DNA of 64,000 nt from CAVQJU01 sp963712905. GTDB taxonomy: Bacteria; Acidobacteriota; Vicinamibacteria; Vicinamibacterales; CAVVIG01. The notes beneath the pieces are model-generated. The model was given only the letters and a program-made list of their open reading frames with translations, searched no databases and was not told the DNA's origin. Position 1 is the stretch's first letter. The number at the start of each line of letters is the position of its first letter. Shown in pieces: positions 45,924-53,408 of this stretch. The DNA lies in NCBI GenBank assembly GCA_963712905.1, contig CAVQJU010000011.1, forward strand, positions 62,001 through 126,000, read 5' to 3'. The position numbers were made by a program, and so were the translations under genes.

Positions 45924-46559
45924 ATGAAACATGCGATCGCGGCCGCCCTCGCGGGGATGGCCCTCACGTGCCCGGCGTACGCGCAGGCACCATCCAAGGG
46001 CTATATCGAGGGCGTCGCGCAATCGACGTTCGGCAACGTGACCAGCCAGTCGTACGGCGTCGAGGGCGGCTTTTCGATCGCGTCCCGGCTGCAGATCTTC
46101 GGCGAGGTGGCGCACGTCAACGACACCGCGACGGCCAGCCTCTCGACCAGCGCCCAGGTGATCGCCGGCGCCCTGTCGCAGACGCAGCCCAACGTCGGCT
46201 ACCACGCCGAGCAGCCCACCACGTTTGGCGCCGGCGGCATCCGTTTCCTGTTTCCGACCTCGTCGAAAGTCGAGCCGTACGTGCTCGTGGGAGCGGGCGT
46301 GGCGTCGGTCAAGAAGAACGTCACGTACACGGTCAACGGCAGCGATGTCACCGGCAACCTCGCGCAGTACGGCATCGTGCTCGGCACGGATCTGTCGGGC
46401 ACGGAAACGAAGATGATGCTCGACTTCGGCGGAGGCGTGGCCTGGGGGGTGTGGAAGAAGCTCGTGGTCGATTTCCAGTACCGCTATGGCCACGTGTTCA
46501 CGGACGATGAGGGACTCAACATCAGCCGTGCCGGTATCGGCGTCGGCGTACGGTTTTAG
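45924..46559 (+). CDS. Outer-membrane beta-barrel protein (OmpA/OmpW-size)
   Basis: 211 residues, signal peptide ending PAYAQA. Eight-strand-like pattern: KGYIEGVAQSTFGNVTSQSY, RLQIFGEVAHVND, GAGGIRFLFPTSSKVEPYVL, KMMLDFGGGVAWGVWKKLVV, DFQYRYGHVF and the C-terminal RAGIGVGVRF with terminal Phe. ATG 45924 has TGGAGA upstream. In an operon with the lipoprotein; pore or adhesin role unknown. Confidence 0.75.
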   Translation: MKHAIAAALAGMALTCPAYAQAPSKGYIEGVAQSTFGNVTSQSYGVEGGFSIASRLQIFGEVAHVNDTATASLSTSAQVIAGALSQTQPNVGYHAEQPTTFGAGGIRFLFPTSSKVEPYVLVGAGVASVKKNVTYTVNGSDVTGNLAQYGIVLGTDLSGTETKMMLDFGGGVAWGVWKKLVVDFQYRYGHVFTDDEGLNISRAGIGVGVRF

Positions 46560-46572
46560 CGACGGCCGCACG

Positions 46573-47103
46573 ATGACCCCGCGAACTGGGCGTGGCAAGC
46601 GAGGTCGCCCGCCGAAGTTCGGGCGTCCGGGGCGGGTTGTGGCGCTCACGCTGCCGGACGAAGTCGTCGTGGGGCTCCGGAAGGTCAACGCCGACCTGGC
46701 GTGGGCGATCGTCACGCTCTTCGAGAAGACGGCGAAGACGGCGAAGACGGGAGGCGTCAGCCGGCGCCCGTCCAACGAAGCCGAGCTCGTGGCCGTGGGC
46801 GGCCCGCGGTCGTTGATCGTCGTGCCGCGGCAGCTGTTCGCGAACTTCAACCTGCCGGGCGTCAGCATCATTCCCCTGCACGACGATCGCGCGTTTCTGG
46901 CGCTCGAGCCGGGCCACGGCATGTCCGACCTGGTCCTCGCCGTTGACGATCGGCTGGCGGAGGCGTCACTCGACCGCCCGAAGGCGGCCGCGCTCCGGCG
47001 GCTCCGGACGCAGTTGCGCCAATGGCGCAGCAATCCGCGCCTGCGCTGTGAGGCGCACACGATCATCGTCGTCGAACGCAGTCGATCGCGCCGCTCCGCG
47101 TAG
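46573..47103 (+). CDS. AT-hook-containing protein of unknown function
   Basis: 176 residues. The N-terminus RGKRGRPPKFGRPG contains an AT-hook-like GRPPK, followed by VVALTLPDEVVVGLRKVNAD, which could be a ribbon-helix-helix-like element. A KTAKTAKTG tract (coded by a 9-bp triplication) links to a C-terminal domain (SLIVVPRQLFANFNLPGVSI, LEPGHGMSDLVLAVDDRLAE). Probable DNA-binding regulator. It precedes the PPK2 gene by 24 bases in the same direction, so co-regulation is possible. Confidence 0.55.
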   Translation: MTPRTGRGKRGRPPKFGRPGRVVALTLPDEVVVGLRKVNADLAWAIVTLFEKTAKTAKTGGVSRRPSNEAELVAVGGPRSLIVVPRQLFANFNLPGVSIIPLHDDRAFLALEPGHGMSDLVLAVDDRLAEASLDRPKAAALRRLRTQLRQWRSNPRLRCEAHTIIVVERSRSRRSA

Positions 47104-47127
47104 CCGGTCCTGCGGCACAATGGGTGG

Positions 47128-47994
47128 ATGAAGATCGATCGCTTCCGTGTCCGGCCGGGTGACGATGCCGCCATCGGCAGACACCGTCCTGACGCGACGC
47201 CAGGCATCGAAGACAAGGACAAGGCCCAGGAACAGCTCGAACGCGGCATCGAACGCCTCCGCGCCCGCCAGGGCCTGCTGTACGCGCAGGATCGCTATGC
47301 GCTACTCCTCGTGTTCCAGGGTATGGACGCGGCCGGCAAAGACAGCGTCATCAAGCACGTCATGTCCGGCGTCAACCCGCAGTCGACCGAGGTCCATGCG
47401 TTCAAGGCGCCCTCCCCCGACGAGCTGGATCACGATTACCTCTGGCGCATCAACAGGGTGTTGCCCCCGAGAGGGCACATCGGGATCTTCAACCGCTCGC
47501 ACTACGAGGAAGTGATCACGGTACGGGTTAATCCGCACTTCCTGGATGCCCAGCAGCTGCCGCCGGGCCACGTGAAGCCCCGCATCTGGCGCGATCGGTT
47601 CGAGGACATCCGCGACTTCGAGCGGCACCTGTTCAGGAACGGCACGATCATCCGCAAGTTCTTCCTCCACGTGTCCCGGGCCGAACAACGCCGGCGCCTG
47701 CTCGAGCGCATCGACGATCCGGAGAAGAACTGGAAGTTCCGGTCGGGCGACCTCGACGATCGTGCGAAGTGGAACGCGTTCATGTCCGCGTACGGGGAGG
47801 CGCTGGCCGCGACGAGCCGCGAACACGCGCCGTGGTACGTGATTCCCGCGGACCGCAAGTGGTACGCCCGGGCGCTGGTTGCGGAGATCGTGGTGAAGAC
47901 GCTGGAGGATCTCGACCTGGCGTATCCGAAGCTCTCCAAAACCAGAAAGCAGGAGCTGGCGCGGGCCCGGCGCCGGCTCGTCAACGAGCGTTGA
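47128..47994 (+). CDS. ppk2: Polyphosphate kinase 2 family protein
   Basis: 288 residues, class I PPK2 phosphotransferase of the cytoplasm, using polyphosphate to phosphorylate nucleoside diphosphates or the reverse. Walker A FQGMDAAGKDSVIKHVMSGV (63-82), a Walker B-like HIGIFNRSHYEEVITVRVNP, the lid RDRFEDIRDFERHL and DPEKNWKFRSGDLDDRAKWN are all present, so the active site is intact. The subclass preference (GDP/ADP versus NMP) cannot be read reliably. GGGTGG precedes ATG 47128. Confidence 0.93.
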   Translation: MKIDRFRVRPGDDAAIGRHRPDATPGIEDKDKAQEQLERGIERLRARQGLLYAQDRYALLLVFQGMDAAGKDSVIKHVMSGVNPQSTEVHAFKAPSPDELDHDYLWRINRVLPPRGHIGIFNRSHYEEVITVRVNPHFLDAQQLPPGHVKPRIWRDRFEDIRDFERHLFRNGTIIRKFFLHVSRAEQRRRLLERIDDPEKNWKFRSGDLDDRAKWNAFMSAYGEALAATSREHAPWYVIPADRKWYARALVAEIVVKTLEDLDLAYPKLSKTRKQELARARRRLVNER

Positions 47995-47997
47995 CCG

Positions 47998-48384
47998 CTA
48001 CGCGCGCGGGCGGGCGAGGGCTTCGGCGATCCTCGCGGCCAGCACGTCGAGCGGCACGTTGGACTTCACCAGGTAGTCGAGGGCGCCGCCCTCGGTGGCC
48101 TTGCGGACGTCGGACTCGTCCTGCAGGTTGCTGAGCATGATGACGGGGATGTCGCGCGTGGCGGCGTCGGTTTTCAGGTTCGCCAGGACCTCGAAGCCCT
48201 GCATCTTCGGCATGATCACGTCGAGCAGGATCAGGTCGGGCTTGTGCTCGCGCGCCTTGGCCAGCGCGTCCTCGCCGTCCACGGCGGCAATCACCGCGTA
48301 GCCGCGCTTTTTCAGCGTTGCTTCGCCGGCCTTCCGGAGAATCCGGTCGTCCTCGGCCAGCAGGATCGTCGCCGGCTGGCTCAC
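47998..48384 (-). CDS. Single-domain response regulator
   Basis: 128 residues, receiver domain only: acidic pocket AEDD (10-13), phosphorylation site Asp55 in LILLDVIMP, the usual Thr/Ser as SN in VIMLSNL, and Lys109 in YLVKSN. With no output domain it probably acts by protein contact, as CheY-type or relay proteins do. ATG overlaps the stop of the second receiver gene. Last gene of the histidine-kinase operon. Confidence 0.92.
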   Translation of the reverse strand: MSQPATILLAEDDRILRKAGEATLKKRGYAVIAAVDGEDALAKAREHKPDLILLDVIMPKMQGFEVLANLKTDAATRDIPVIMLSNLQDESDVRKATEGGALDYLVKSNVPLDVLAARIAEALARPRA

Positions 48385-48758
48385 GACGGCTCACCGAGCA
48401 GCCGCTGCACGCGGTCGCACAGTTCCTGGAGCGACAGGTTCGACTTGATCCAGTAGTCCACCGCGCCGAGGTCCGATGCGTTCTGCATCTCGAGATCCTT
48501 GGACGAGTTCGAGATGATCACGACCCGGATGCCGGCTGTCGCGGTGTCCGCCTTGAGGGCCTTGAGGACCGAGAGGCCGTCCCGTTTTGGCATCAGCAGG
48601 TCGAGCAGCATGAGGTCGGGCGGCAGTTCCCGGGCCTGGGCGAGCGCCTCGTCGCCGTCCACCGCCACGCGGACGTCGAACCCGGCCTGCTTCAGCTTGG
48701 TTTCGGCGGCCCGCCGCAGGAACTTGTCGTCCTCGGCGAGCAGAATGGACTTCGTCAT
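48381..48758 (-). CDS. Single-domain response regulator
   Basis: 125 residues, receiver domain only: AEDD (8-11), Asp53 in LMLLDLLMP, SNSSK and the conserved Lys in YWIKSN. Paralogue of the following receiver gene. Overlaps both neighbours by four bases (ATGA), so the kinase and two receivers are made in fixed ratio from one mRNA. Confidence 0.92.
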   Translation of the reverse strand: MTKSILLAEDDKFLRRAAETKLKQAGFDVRVAVDGDEALAQARELPPDLMLLDLLMPKRDGLSVLKALKADTATAGIRVVIISNSSKDLEMQNASDLGAVDYWIKSNLSLQELCDRVQRLLGEPS

Positions 48759-50740
48759 GTGGAAGCTCCCGCACGAGGCAGCGTGAACGCGAACGTCGTC
48801 CCGCGGCCCTCTTCGGATTCACACGTGACCGTCCCCCCGAATCGTTCGACGATCAGGCGCACGAGATACAGCCCGAGCCCGGTGCCTTCGGTGTCCACCG
48901 TGTGGACGTTGTCGGCGCGGAAGAACTTCTCGAACAGCCGGGCCGCAGAGGCTTTCGGAATGCCGATGCCGCTGTCGCGAATCGACCAGCGGAGGTCCCT
49001 GCCGTCCAGTTCCATGCGGATTCCGATTCGGCCTCCGTGCGGCGTGTACTTGATGGCGTTCGAGAGCAGGTTCATCACCACCTGGCGCAGCAGCTGCGGG
49101 TCGCTCGTCACGTCGGGCAGATCCGCCGTCGAATCCACCGTCACCGTGTGGCCCTTTTCGCGCACGAGCGTGGTCAGATCGTCCAGCACGTCCCCGGTCA
49201 GCGTCCGCAGGTTGACGGGTTCGAGGACGATGCGCAGCTTGCCGCTTTCGAGCCGCGAGGCGTCGAGCAGGTCGTTCACCAGCCCGATCAACCGGTCGGC
49301 CGACTCGTGGGCGTCCTGGATGTAGGAGGCCTTCTCGGCGGCGTCCGTGCCTTCCGCGGCGAGCTCGAGCATCCACTTGATGCCCGACAGCGGCGTCCGC
49401 AGCTGGTGCGTGACGAACGACACGAAGTCGTTCCGCATCCGCAGCGTGTCCTGTGTCTGCTGCTCGATCAGCTTCCGGTCGGTGTTGTCGCGCGCGACGG
49501 CGTAGATGATCTCCTCGTCCGGCTTCGCGATGGCCGTCCAGAGGAGCCACTTGTAGGAGCCATTTTTGCAGCGGTAGCGGTTTTCGAACGAGTTCATCAG
49601 GCCGCCGGCGCGCAGCGACGCCAGCTGCGCGACCGTCGCCTCGCGATCCTCCAGGTGCACGAGGTTCACGTGCGGCTCCGCGAGCAGTTCCTCCGGCGTG
49701 TAGCCGAGCACGCGCTGCCACGAGCCGTTCACCCGCTTGAAGTACCCGTCGAACCCGGCGACGCACAGCAGGTCCTGCGACATCGTGAAGAAGCCTTCGA
49801 CCTGTTCCTGCGTGCGGCTCCGGCCCACGAACGCGCCGAGCTGGCGGCCCAGGGCCGCGAACATCCGGAGGATGGAATCGTCCGGTTCGAGCACGGCCGA
49901 CGTGAAGAATTCGACGACGCCGATCACGTCGCCGCTGAGGATCATCGGGAAGCTGAAGGCGGAGTGGAGGCCGGCTGCGGCAGCCGCCTCCCTGCGCGAA
50001 AACCGCGTTTCCTTCGTGACGTCCACGATCCAGGCCGGCTTCTCCGTGTCCCAGGTCCGCCCCGGGCCCACGCCTCGGGCGAAACGGCCGTTCCGCGTCT
50101 CCTGCTCGAACTGCGCGGCGGACACGTCGGCGGCGCACCAGAGGTCGAGACAGCGCAGCTTGTCAGCCGTCTTGTCCACGACCCACATCGCGCCGACCTG
50201 CCAGTCCACCGACTCGGCCACGGCGCGCAGCACCCAGGGCGCGGCCTCTTCGATCGTCGCCGAGTGCGCCAGCGCTTCGACGACGGCGTACTGCGCGCGG
50301 AGGTGGCGCTCGGCATGCTTCTGCTCGGTGAGATCCCGGAAGATGCCGTACGCGCCAATCGACGTGCCGTCGTGGCTGAGGGGTACGACGGTCAGCTCGA
50401 CGTCGATAATCGAGCCGTCCTTGCGGCGGCGGCGTGTCATCGAGTCGGCGGTCTGGCCGGCAAAGCCGAGCCGGCTGAGCGCTTCGGCTTCCTGCGTATT
50501 CTCGGCGGGCACGATCAGCGGGTTGATGGGCTGGCCGATGATGTCGGCTTCCCGGTAGCCGAACATCCTCTCGAACGCGGGATTGCACATCTGGACGAGA
50601 TCGTGGGCGTCGATGACCACGACGGCCAGCGGGTTGACCTGGATGAGGCCGCCGAGGTGCACGTCGTGTTCGCGAACGGTGGCGGCGATGTCGGCCGCGT
50701 GCTGTTCACGCATTGTCAAAATCTCACTTGCAGAGTACAT
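48755..50740 (-). CDS. PAS-GAF-PAS sensor histidine kinase
   Basis: 661 residues, no membrane helix, so cytoplasmic sensing. PAS (about 30-145: VVVIDAHDLVQMCNPAFERM), GAF (about 160-305: VGAMWVVDKTADKLRCLDLW, FPMILSGDVIGVVEFF), PAS (about 318-425: LLCVAGFDGYFKRVNGSWQR), HisKA with His445 in FVTHQLRTPLSG, and HATPase_c (QVVMNLLSNAIKYTPHGG, DSGIGIPKASAARLFEKFFR, GTGLGLYLVRLIVERFGG). ATG 50740 or 50713 are both possible. Divergent from the RR-HPt-MBL operon 50 bases away, with which it probably forms a phosphorelay. Confidence 0.93.
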   Translation of the reverse strand: MYSASEILTMREQHAADIAATVREHDVHLGGLIQVNPLAVVVIDAHDLVQMCNPAFERMFGYREADIIGQPINPLIVPAENTQEAEALSRLGFAGQTADSMTRRRRKDGSIIDVELTVVPLSHDGTSIGAYGIFRDLTEQKHAERHLRAQYAVVEALAHSATIEEAAPWVLRAVAESVDWQVGAMWVVDKTADKLRCLDLWCAADVSAAQFEQETRNGRFARGVGPGRTWDTEKPAWIVDVTKETRFSRREAAAAAGLHSAFSFPMILSGDVIGVVEFFTSAVLEPDDSILRMFAALGRQLGAFVGRSRTQEQVEGFFTMSQDLLCVAGFDGYFKRVNGSWQRVLGYTPEELLAEPHVNLVHLEDREATVAQLASLRAGGLMNSFENRYRCKNGSYKWLLWTAIAKPDEEIIYAVARDNTDRKLIEQQTQDTLRMRNDFVSFVTHQLRTPLSGIKWMLELAAEGTDAAEKASYIQDAHESADRLIGLVNDLLDASRLESGKLRIVLEPVNLRTLTGDVLDDLTTLVREKGHTVTVDSTADLPDVTSDPQLLRQVVMNLLSNAIKYTPHGGRIGIRMELDGRDLRWSIRDSGIGIPKASAARLFEKFFRADNVHTVDTEGTGLGLYLVRLIVERFGGTVTCESEEGRGTTFAFTLPRAGAST

Positions 50741-50790
50741 GAAAAGGCGGGCCGGACCCACTACAATGGCGTGGCGCCTGGGGGATTTGC

Positions 50791-51420
50791 ATGAAAGTGC
50801 TCGTCGCGGACGACGATCGGATCGCCGCCGCGGTTCTCGCGCAGACGCTGACGCGCTGGGAGTTCGACGTCGCGGTCGTCGGTGACGGCGCGGAAGCGTG
50901 GATCCATCTCGCGTCCTCGTCGGCGCCGACGCTGGCGGTGCTCGATCGAATGATGCCCGGCCTCGACGGCGCGGAGGTCTGCCGCCGAGTCCGGCGGGAG
51001 ATGCCGAACGCGAACATGTACCTCGTGCTGCTCACCTCGCTCGGCGGGGGCGGCGACGTGGTGTCCGGCCTCGATGCGGGCGCGGACGACTACGTGACCA
51101 AGCCGTTCGACGTCGACGAGCTGCGCGCGCGCATCAACGTCGGCGTGCGCGTCATCGCGCTTCAGGACAAGCTCAATCAGCGGGTCGCCGAGCTCCAGGC
51201 AGCGCTCGCCAACGTGAAACAGCTGCACGGCCTGCTGCCGATCTGCAGCTACTGCAAGCGCATCCGCGGCGACGACCAGTACTGGCAGCAGGTCGAGTCG
51301 TACATCGCCGCCCGATCCGACGCCCAGTTCAGCCACGGCATCTGTCCGCCCTGCTACGAGAAGCTCGAAGTGGAGATCGAGGAGCAGCGCAAGCTGATGC
51401 AGAACGCGAAAAAGCGATGA
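50791..51420 (+). CDS. Response regulator with C-terminal zinc-binding-like module
   Basis: 209 residues. Receiver (1-120): ADDD (6-9), Asp52 in LAVLDRMMP, LTS and Lys104 in YVTKPFD. A coiled-coil helix (about 122-148, LNQRVAELQAALANVKQLHG) then leads to ICSYCKRIRGDDQYW and SHGICPPCYEK with Cys152, 155, 185 and 188, arranged like a zinc finger. The module recurs in response regulators of acidobacteria and related groups without a known job. GGGGGA precedes ATG 50791; TACAAT at 50762 may be its -10. Overlaps the HPt gene. Confidence 0.9.
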   Translation: MKVLVADDDRIAAAVLAQTLTRWEFDVAVVGDGAEAWIHLASSSAPTLAVLDRMMPGLDGAEVCRRVRREMPNANMYLVLLTSLGGGGDVVSGLDAGADDYVTKPFDVDELRARINVGVRVIALQDKLNQRVAELQAALANVKQLHGLLPICSYCKRIRGDDQYWQQVESYIAARSDAQFSHGICPPCYEKLEVEIEEQRKLMQNAKKR

Positions 51421-51770
51421 CCGATCCCCGGCCGGTCTTCGATCGCGAGGTGTTCGAACGTCAGATAGGCGGCGACCGCGCGCTCGCCCTCGAGATCCTG
51501 CGCATGTTCCTCGAGGATTGCCCGGACCGGATGGCGGCCATCAAGACCGCGGTCGATCGCGGCGACGCGAACGCGCTCTGCACCGCCGCGCATACGTTGA
51601 AGGGATCGGCCGGTTACCTGGCAGCGGCACATGTTGTCGACGCGGCGGCGCTGCTCGAGCGCCTCGGACGCGAAAGCCGGCTCGCGGACGCCCCGGCCGC
51701 CGTGGATCAACTGGAGGGCGCGGTGGCCCGGCTCGTGCCGGAAATCCAGCGCGCGTCGATCCCATCATGA
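51417..51770 (+). CDS. HPt domain protein
   Basis: 117 residues, a lone histidine phosphotransfer domain: four-helix bundle with phospho-acceptor His59 in AAHTLKGSAGYL, preceded by LEILRMFLEDCPDRMAAIKT. It would pass phosphate between the sensor kinase/receivers and the upstream regulator. ATGA overlaps with genes on both sides. Confidence 0.92.
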   Translation: MTDPRPVFDREVFERQIGGDRALALEILRMFLEDCPDRMAAIKTAVDRGDANALCTAAHTLKGSAGYLAAAHVVDAAALLERLGRESRLADAPAAVDQLEGAVARLVPEIQRASIPS

Positions 51771-52627
51771 TCATCGGTCGATCGATTGCCGTTGCCGCAG
51801 CGGCCTTCATGGTCTTCGCAGGCCAGGCGGCCGGAGCGCCGCCGCGCGTCCGGTCGGTGCGCCTGTACGTATTCGACTGCGGCGTGCTCAAGCGCGGCGA
51901 GCCGACGGCATACGGCCTCACGCGCGCCCAGGTCGGCCAGACGGATTTCGCCGACCCCTGCTACCTCGTCGTCCATCCGCGGGGCACGCTGCTCTGGGAT
52001 GTGGGCATCATCCCCGACGACCAGGTCAAGGCAGGGGGACCTGGAGGCGTTGCCGTTCAGGCCGCCAACGGCACCAACACGGCCAGGACGACGCTGCGCA
52101 GCCAGCTGGCGGCCATCGGGTACTCGGCGCGCGACATCACGTACCTTGCGCTGTCCCATGGGCACGCGGATCATGTCGCCAACGCGAACGAGTACGCCGG
52201 CGCCACGCTGCTGCTGCAGAAGGCCGAGTGGAACGCAATGTTCAGTGCCGAGGCACAGAAGCTGCCGCTCTTTGCGGCCTACGGCGCCCTCGAAAGCAGC
52301 AAGACCGTGCTGCTCGAGGGCGACCGCGACGTGTTCGGCGATGGAACCGTCGTCCTGAAGTCCACTCCCGGCCACACGCCGGGGCACCAGTCTCTCTTCG
52401 TGAAGCTGGCGAAGACGGGTCCCATTGTGTTGACCGGCGATCTCTATCACTACGCCGCCGAGAAGACGATGAACACGGTGCCGGTCCGCGACTACAACCG
52501 GGAACAGACGGCAGCGTCGCGGTCGGCGATTGACGCGCTCCTCGCGAGCGCCGGCGCGCAGCTGTGGATTCAGCACGACATCCAGAAGAACGCCACGCTC
52601 AAGCACGCGCCGCAGTACTACGACTGA
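51767..52627 (+). CDS. Exported lactonase-like MBL-fold hydrolase
   Basis: 286 residues, signal peptide about 1-23. Resembles AHL-lactonase (AiiA/AttM-like) proteins: VRLYVFDCGVLKRG at the mature start, HGHADH at 131-136 (LSHGHADHVANANEY), TPGHTPGHQSLF, LTGDLYHY and a final WIQHDIQKN. All five metal positions have candidates. Substrate in vivo is unproven; lactones of quorum-sensing type are one candidate. Its start overlaps the HPt stop, so an exported hydrolase is translationally tied to a phosphorelay. Confidence 0.85.
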   Translation: MIIGRSIAVAAAAFMVFAGQAAGAPPRVRSVRLYVFDCGVLKRGEPTAYGLTRAQVGQTDFADPCYLVVHPRGTLLWDVGIIPDDQVKAGGPGGVAVQAANGTNTARTTLRSQLAAIGYSARDITYLALSHGHADHVANANEYAGATLLLQKAEWNAMFSAEAQKLPLFAAYGALESSKTVLLEGDRDVFGDGTVVLKSTPGHTPGHQSLFVKLAKTGPIVLTGDLYHYAAEKTMNTVPVRDYNREQTAASRSAIDALLASAGAQLWIQHDIQKNATLKHAPQYYD

Positions 52628-52630
52628 GGG

Positions 52631-52684
52631 GTAGGGCGGCCCTTTTAGGGCCGCCGCGTCGCGGGCCTGAAAGGCCCGCGCTAC
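52631..52684. repeat. Bipartite palindromic element, full copy
   Basis: GTAG, hairpin GGCGGCCCTTTTAGGGCCGCC, linker, hairpin GCGGGCCTGAAAGGCCCGC, CTAC. Confidence 0.88.
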
Positions 52685-52709
52685 ACCACATCTGATTTCT
52701 GGAGGGCAT

Positions 52710-53360
52710 ATGCGACGAATCGTTCTGGCTGTGCTGATCGGTCTGGCGGCCGTGCCCGGCGCCGCCCGGGCCCAGGAGCGGATGCCGCCCATCGCGCCGG
52801 ACAAGATGACCGAGGCGCAGAAGAAAGCCGTCACCGACTACAAGGCGCTCCGCGGCGTGGACATGACCGGCCCGCCCTGGACGGTGTTGCTGCGCGTGCC
52901 GGCGCACGTCGTGCCGGCGCTGCAGATCCGGCTCCACTACCTCAATAACAGCGCGCTGCCGGCCCGCCTGACCGAGTTCGCCATCCTGTTCGCCGCGCGG
53001 CGATGGACGAACAACTGGGAGTGGAATGCCCATTCGACCGCCGCCGCCGCCGCCGGGCTGAAGGCCGACGTCATGGCGGCCCTCGCCGAGGGCCGCCGCC
53101 CCGACCGGATGGCCGACGACGAGGCGCTCGTGTACGACTTCAACCTCGAACTGCAGGACAACCAGAGCGTCAGCGACGCGACGTACGCGCGCGCGCTCGA
53201 AAAATTCGGCGAGCCGGGCATCGTCGAGCTGGCGTCCATCCAGGGGTACTACACCTATCTCGCGATGGTGATGAGCGCCGCCCGCGTGACGACGCAGCCG
53301 GACACGAAACCGCAGCTCGAACGGTTTCCGAGGCTGGGGCAGGGGCTGGCGGGAAAGTAG
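52710..53360 (+). CDS. Exported carboxymuconolactone decarboxylase/AhpD-like protein
   Basis: 216 residues, signal peptide ending AARAQE. All-helical CMD fold: ARLTEFAILFAARRWTNNWE followed by WNAHSTAAAAAGLKADVM, and DEALVYDFNLELQDNQSVSD. The redox CxxC of AhpD is absent (the position reads NNWEWNAHS), so it is not a peroxidase-type AhpD. Similar exported proteins in this lineage are annotated CMD without known substrate. A TGGAGG Shine-Dalgarno precedes ATG 52710. Its TAG stop lies in the next palindromic element. Confidence 0.82.
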   Translation: MRRIVLAVLIGLAAVPGAARAQERMPPIAPDKMTEAQKKAVTDYKALRGVDMTGPPWTVLLRVPAHVVPALQIRLHYLNNSALPARLTEFAILFAARRWTNNWEWNAHSTAAAAAGLKADVMAALAEGRRPDRMADDEALVYDFNLELQDNQSVSDATYARALEKFGEPGIVELASIQGYYTYLAMVMSAARVTTQPDTKPQLERFPRLGQGLAGK

Positions 53361-53408
53361 GGCGGCCCTTTCAGGGCCGCCACCGCGGGGCTGAAAGCCC
53401 CGCGCTAC
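53357..53408. repeat. Bipartite palindromic element ending genes on both strands
   Basis: GTAG, hairpin GGCGGCCCTTTCAGGGCCGCC, linker, hairpin GCGGGGCTGAAAGCCCCGC, CTAC; 52 bases. TAG at 53358-53360 stops the rightward CMD gene. The CTA at 53405-53407, read leftward as TAG, stops the PQQ dehydrogenase gene. Confidence 0.92.

Noticed and set aside
22898..52627. Reading the four MBL proteins as antibiotic-resistance beta-lactamases
   Set aside because: The MBL fold covers many hydrolases; there is no subclass-specific signature, one protein lacks the zinc motif, and the contexts are metabolic or regulatory.
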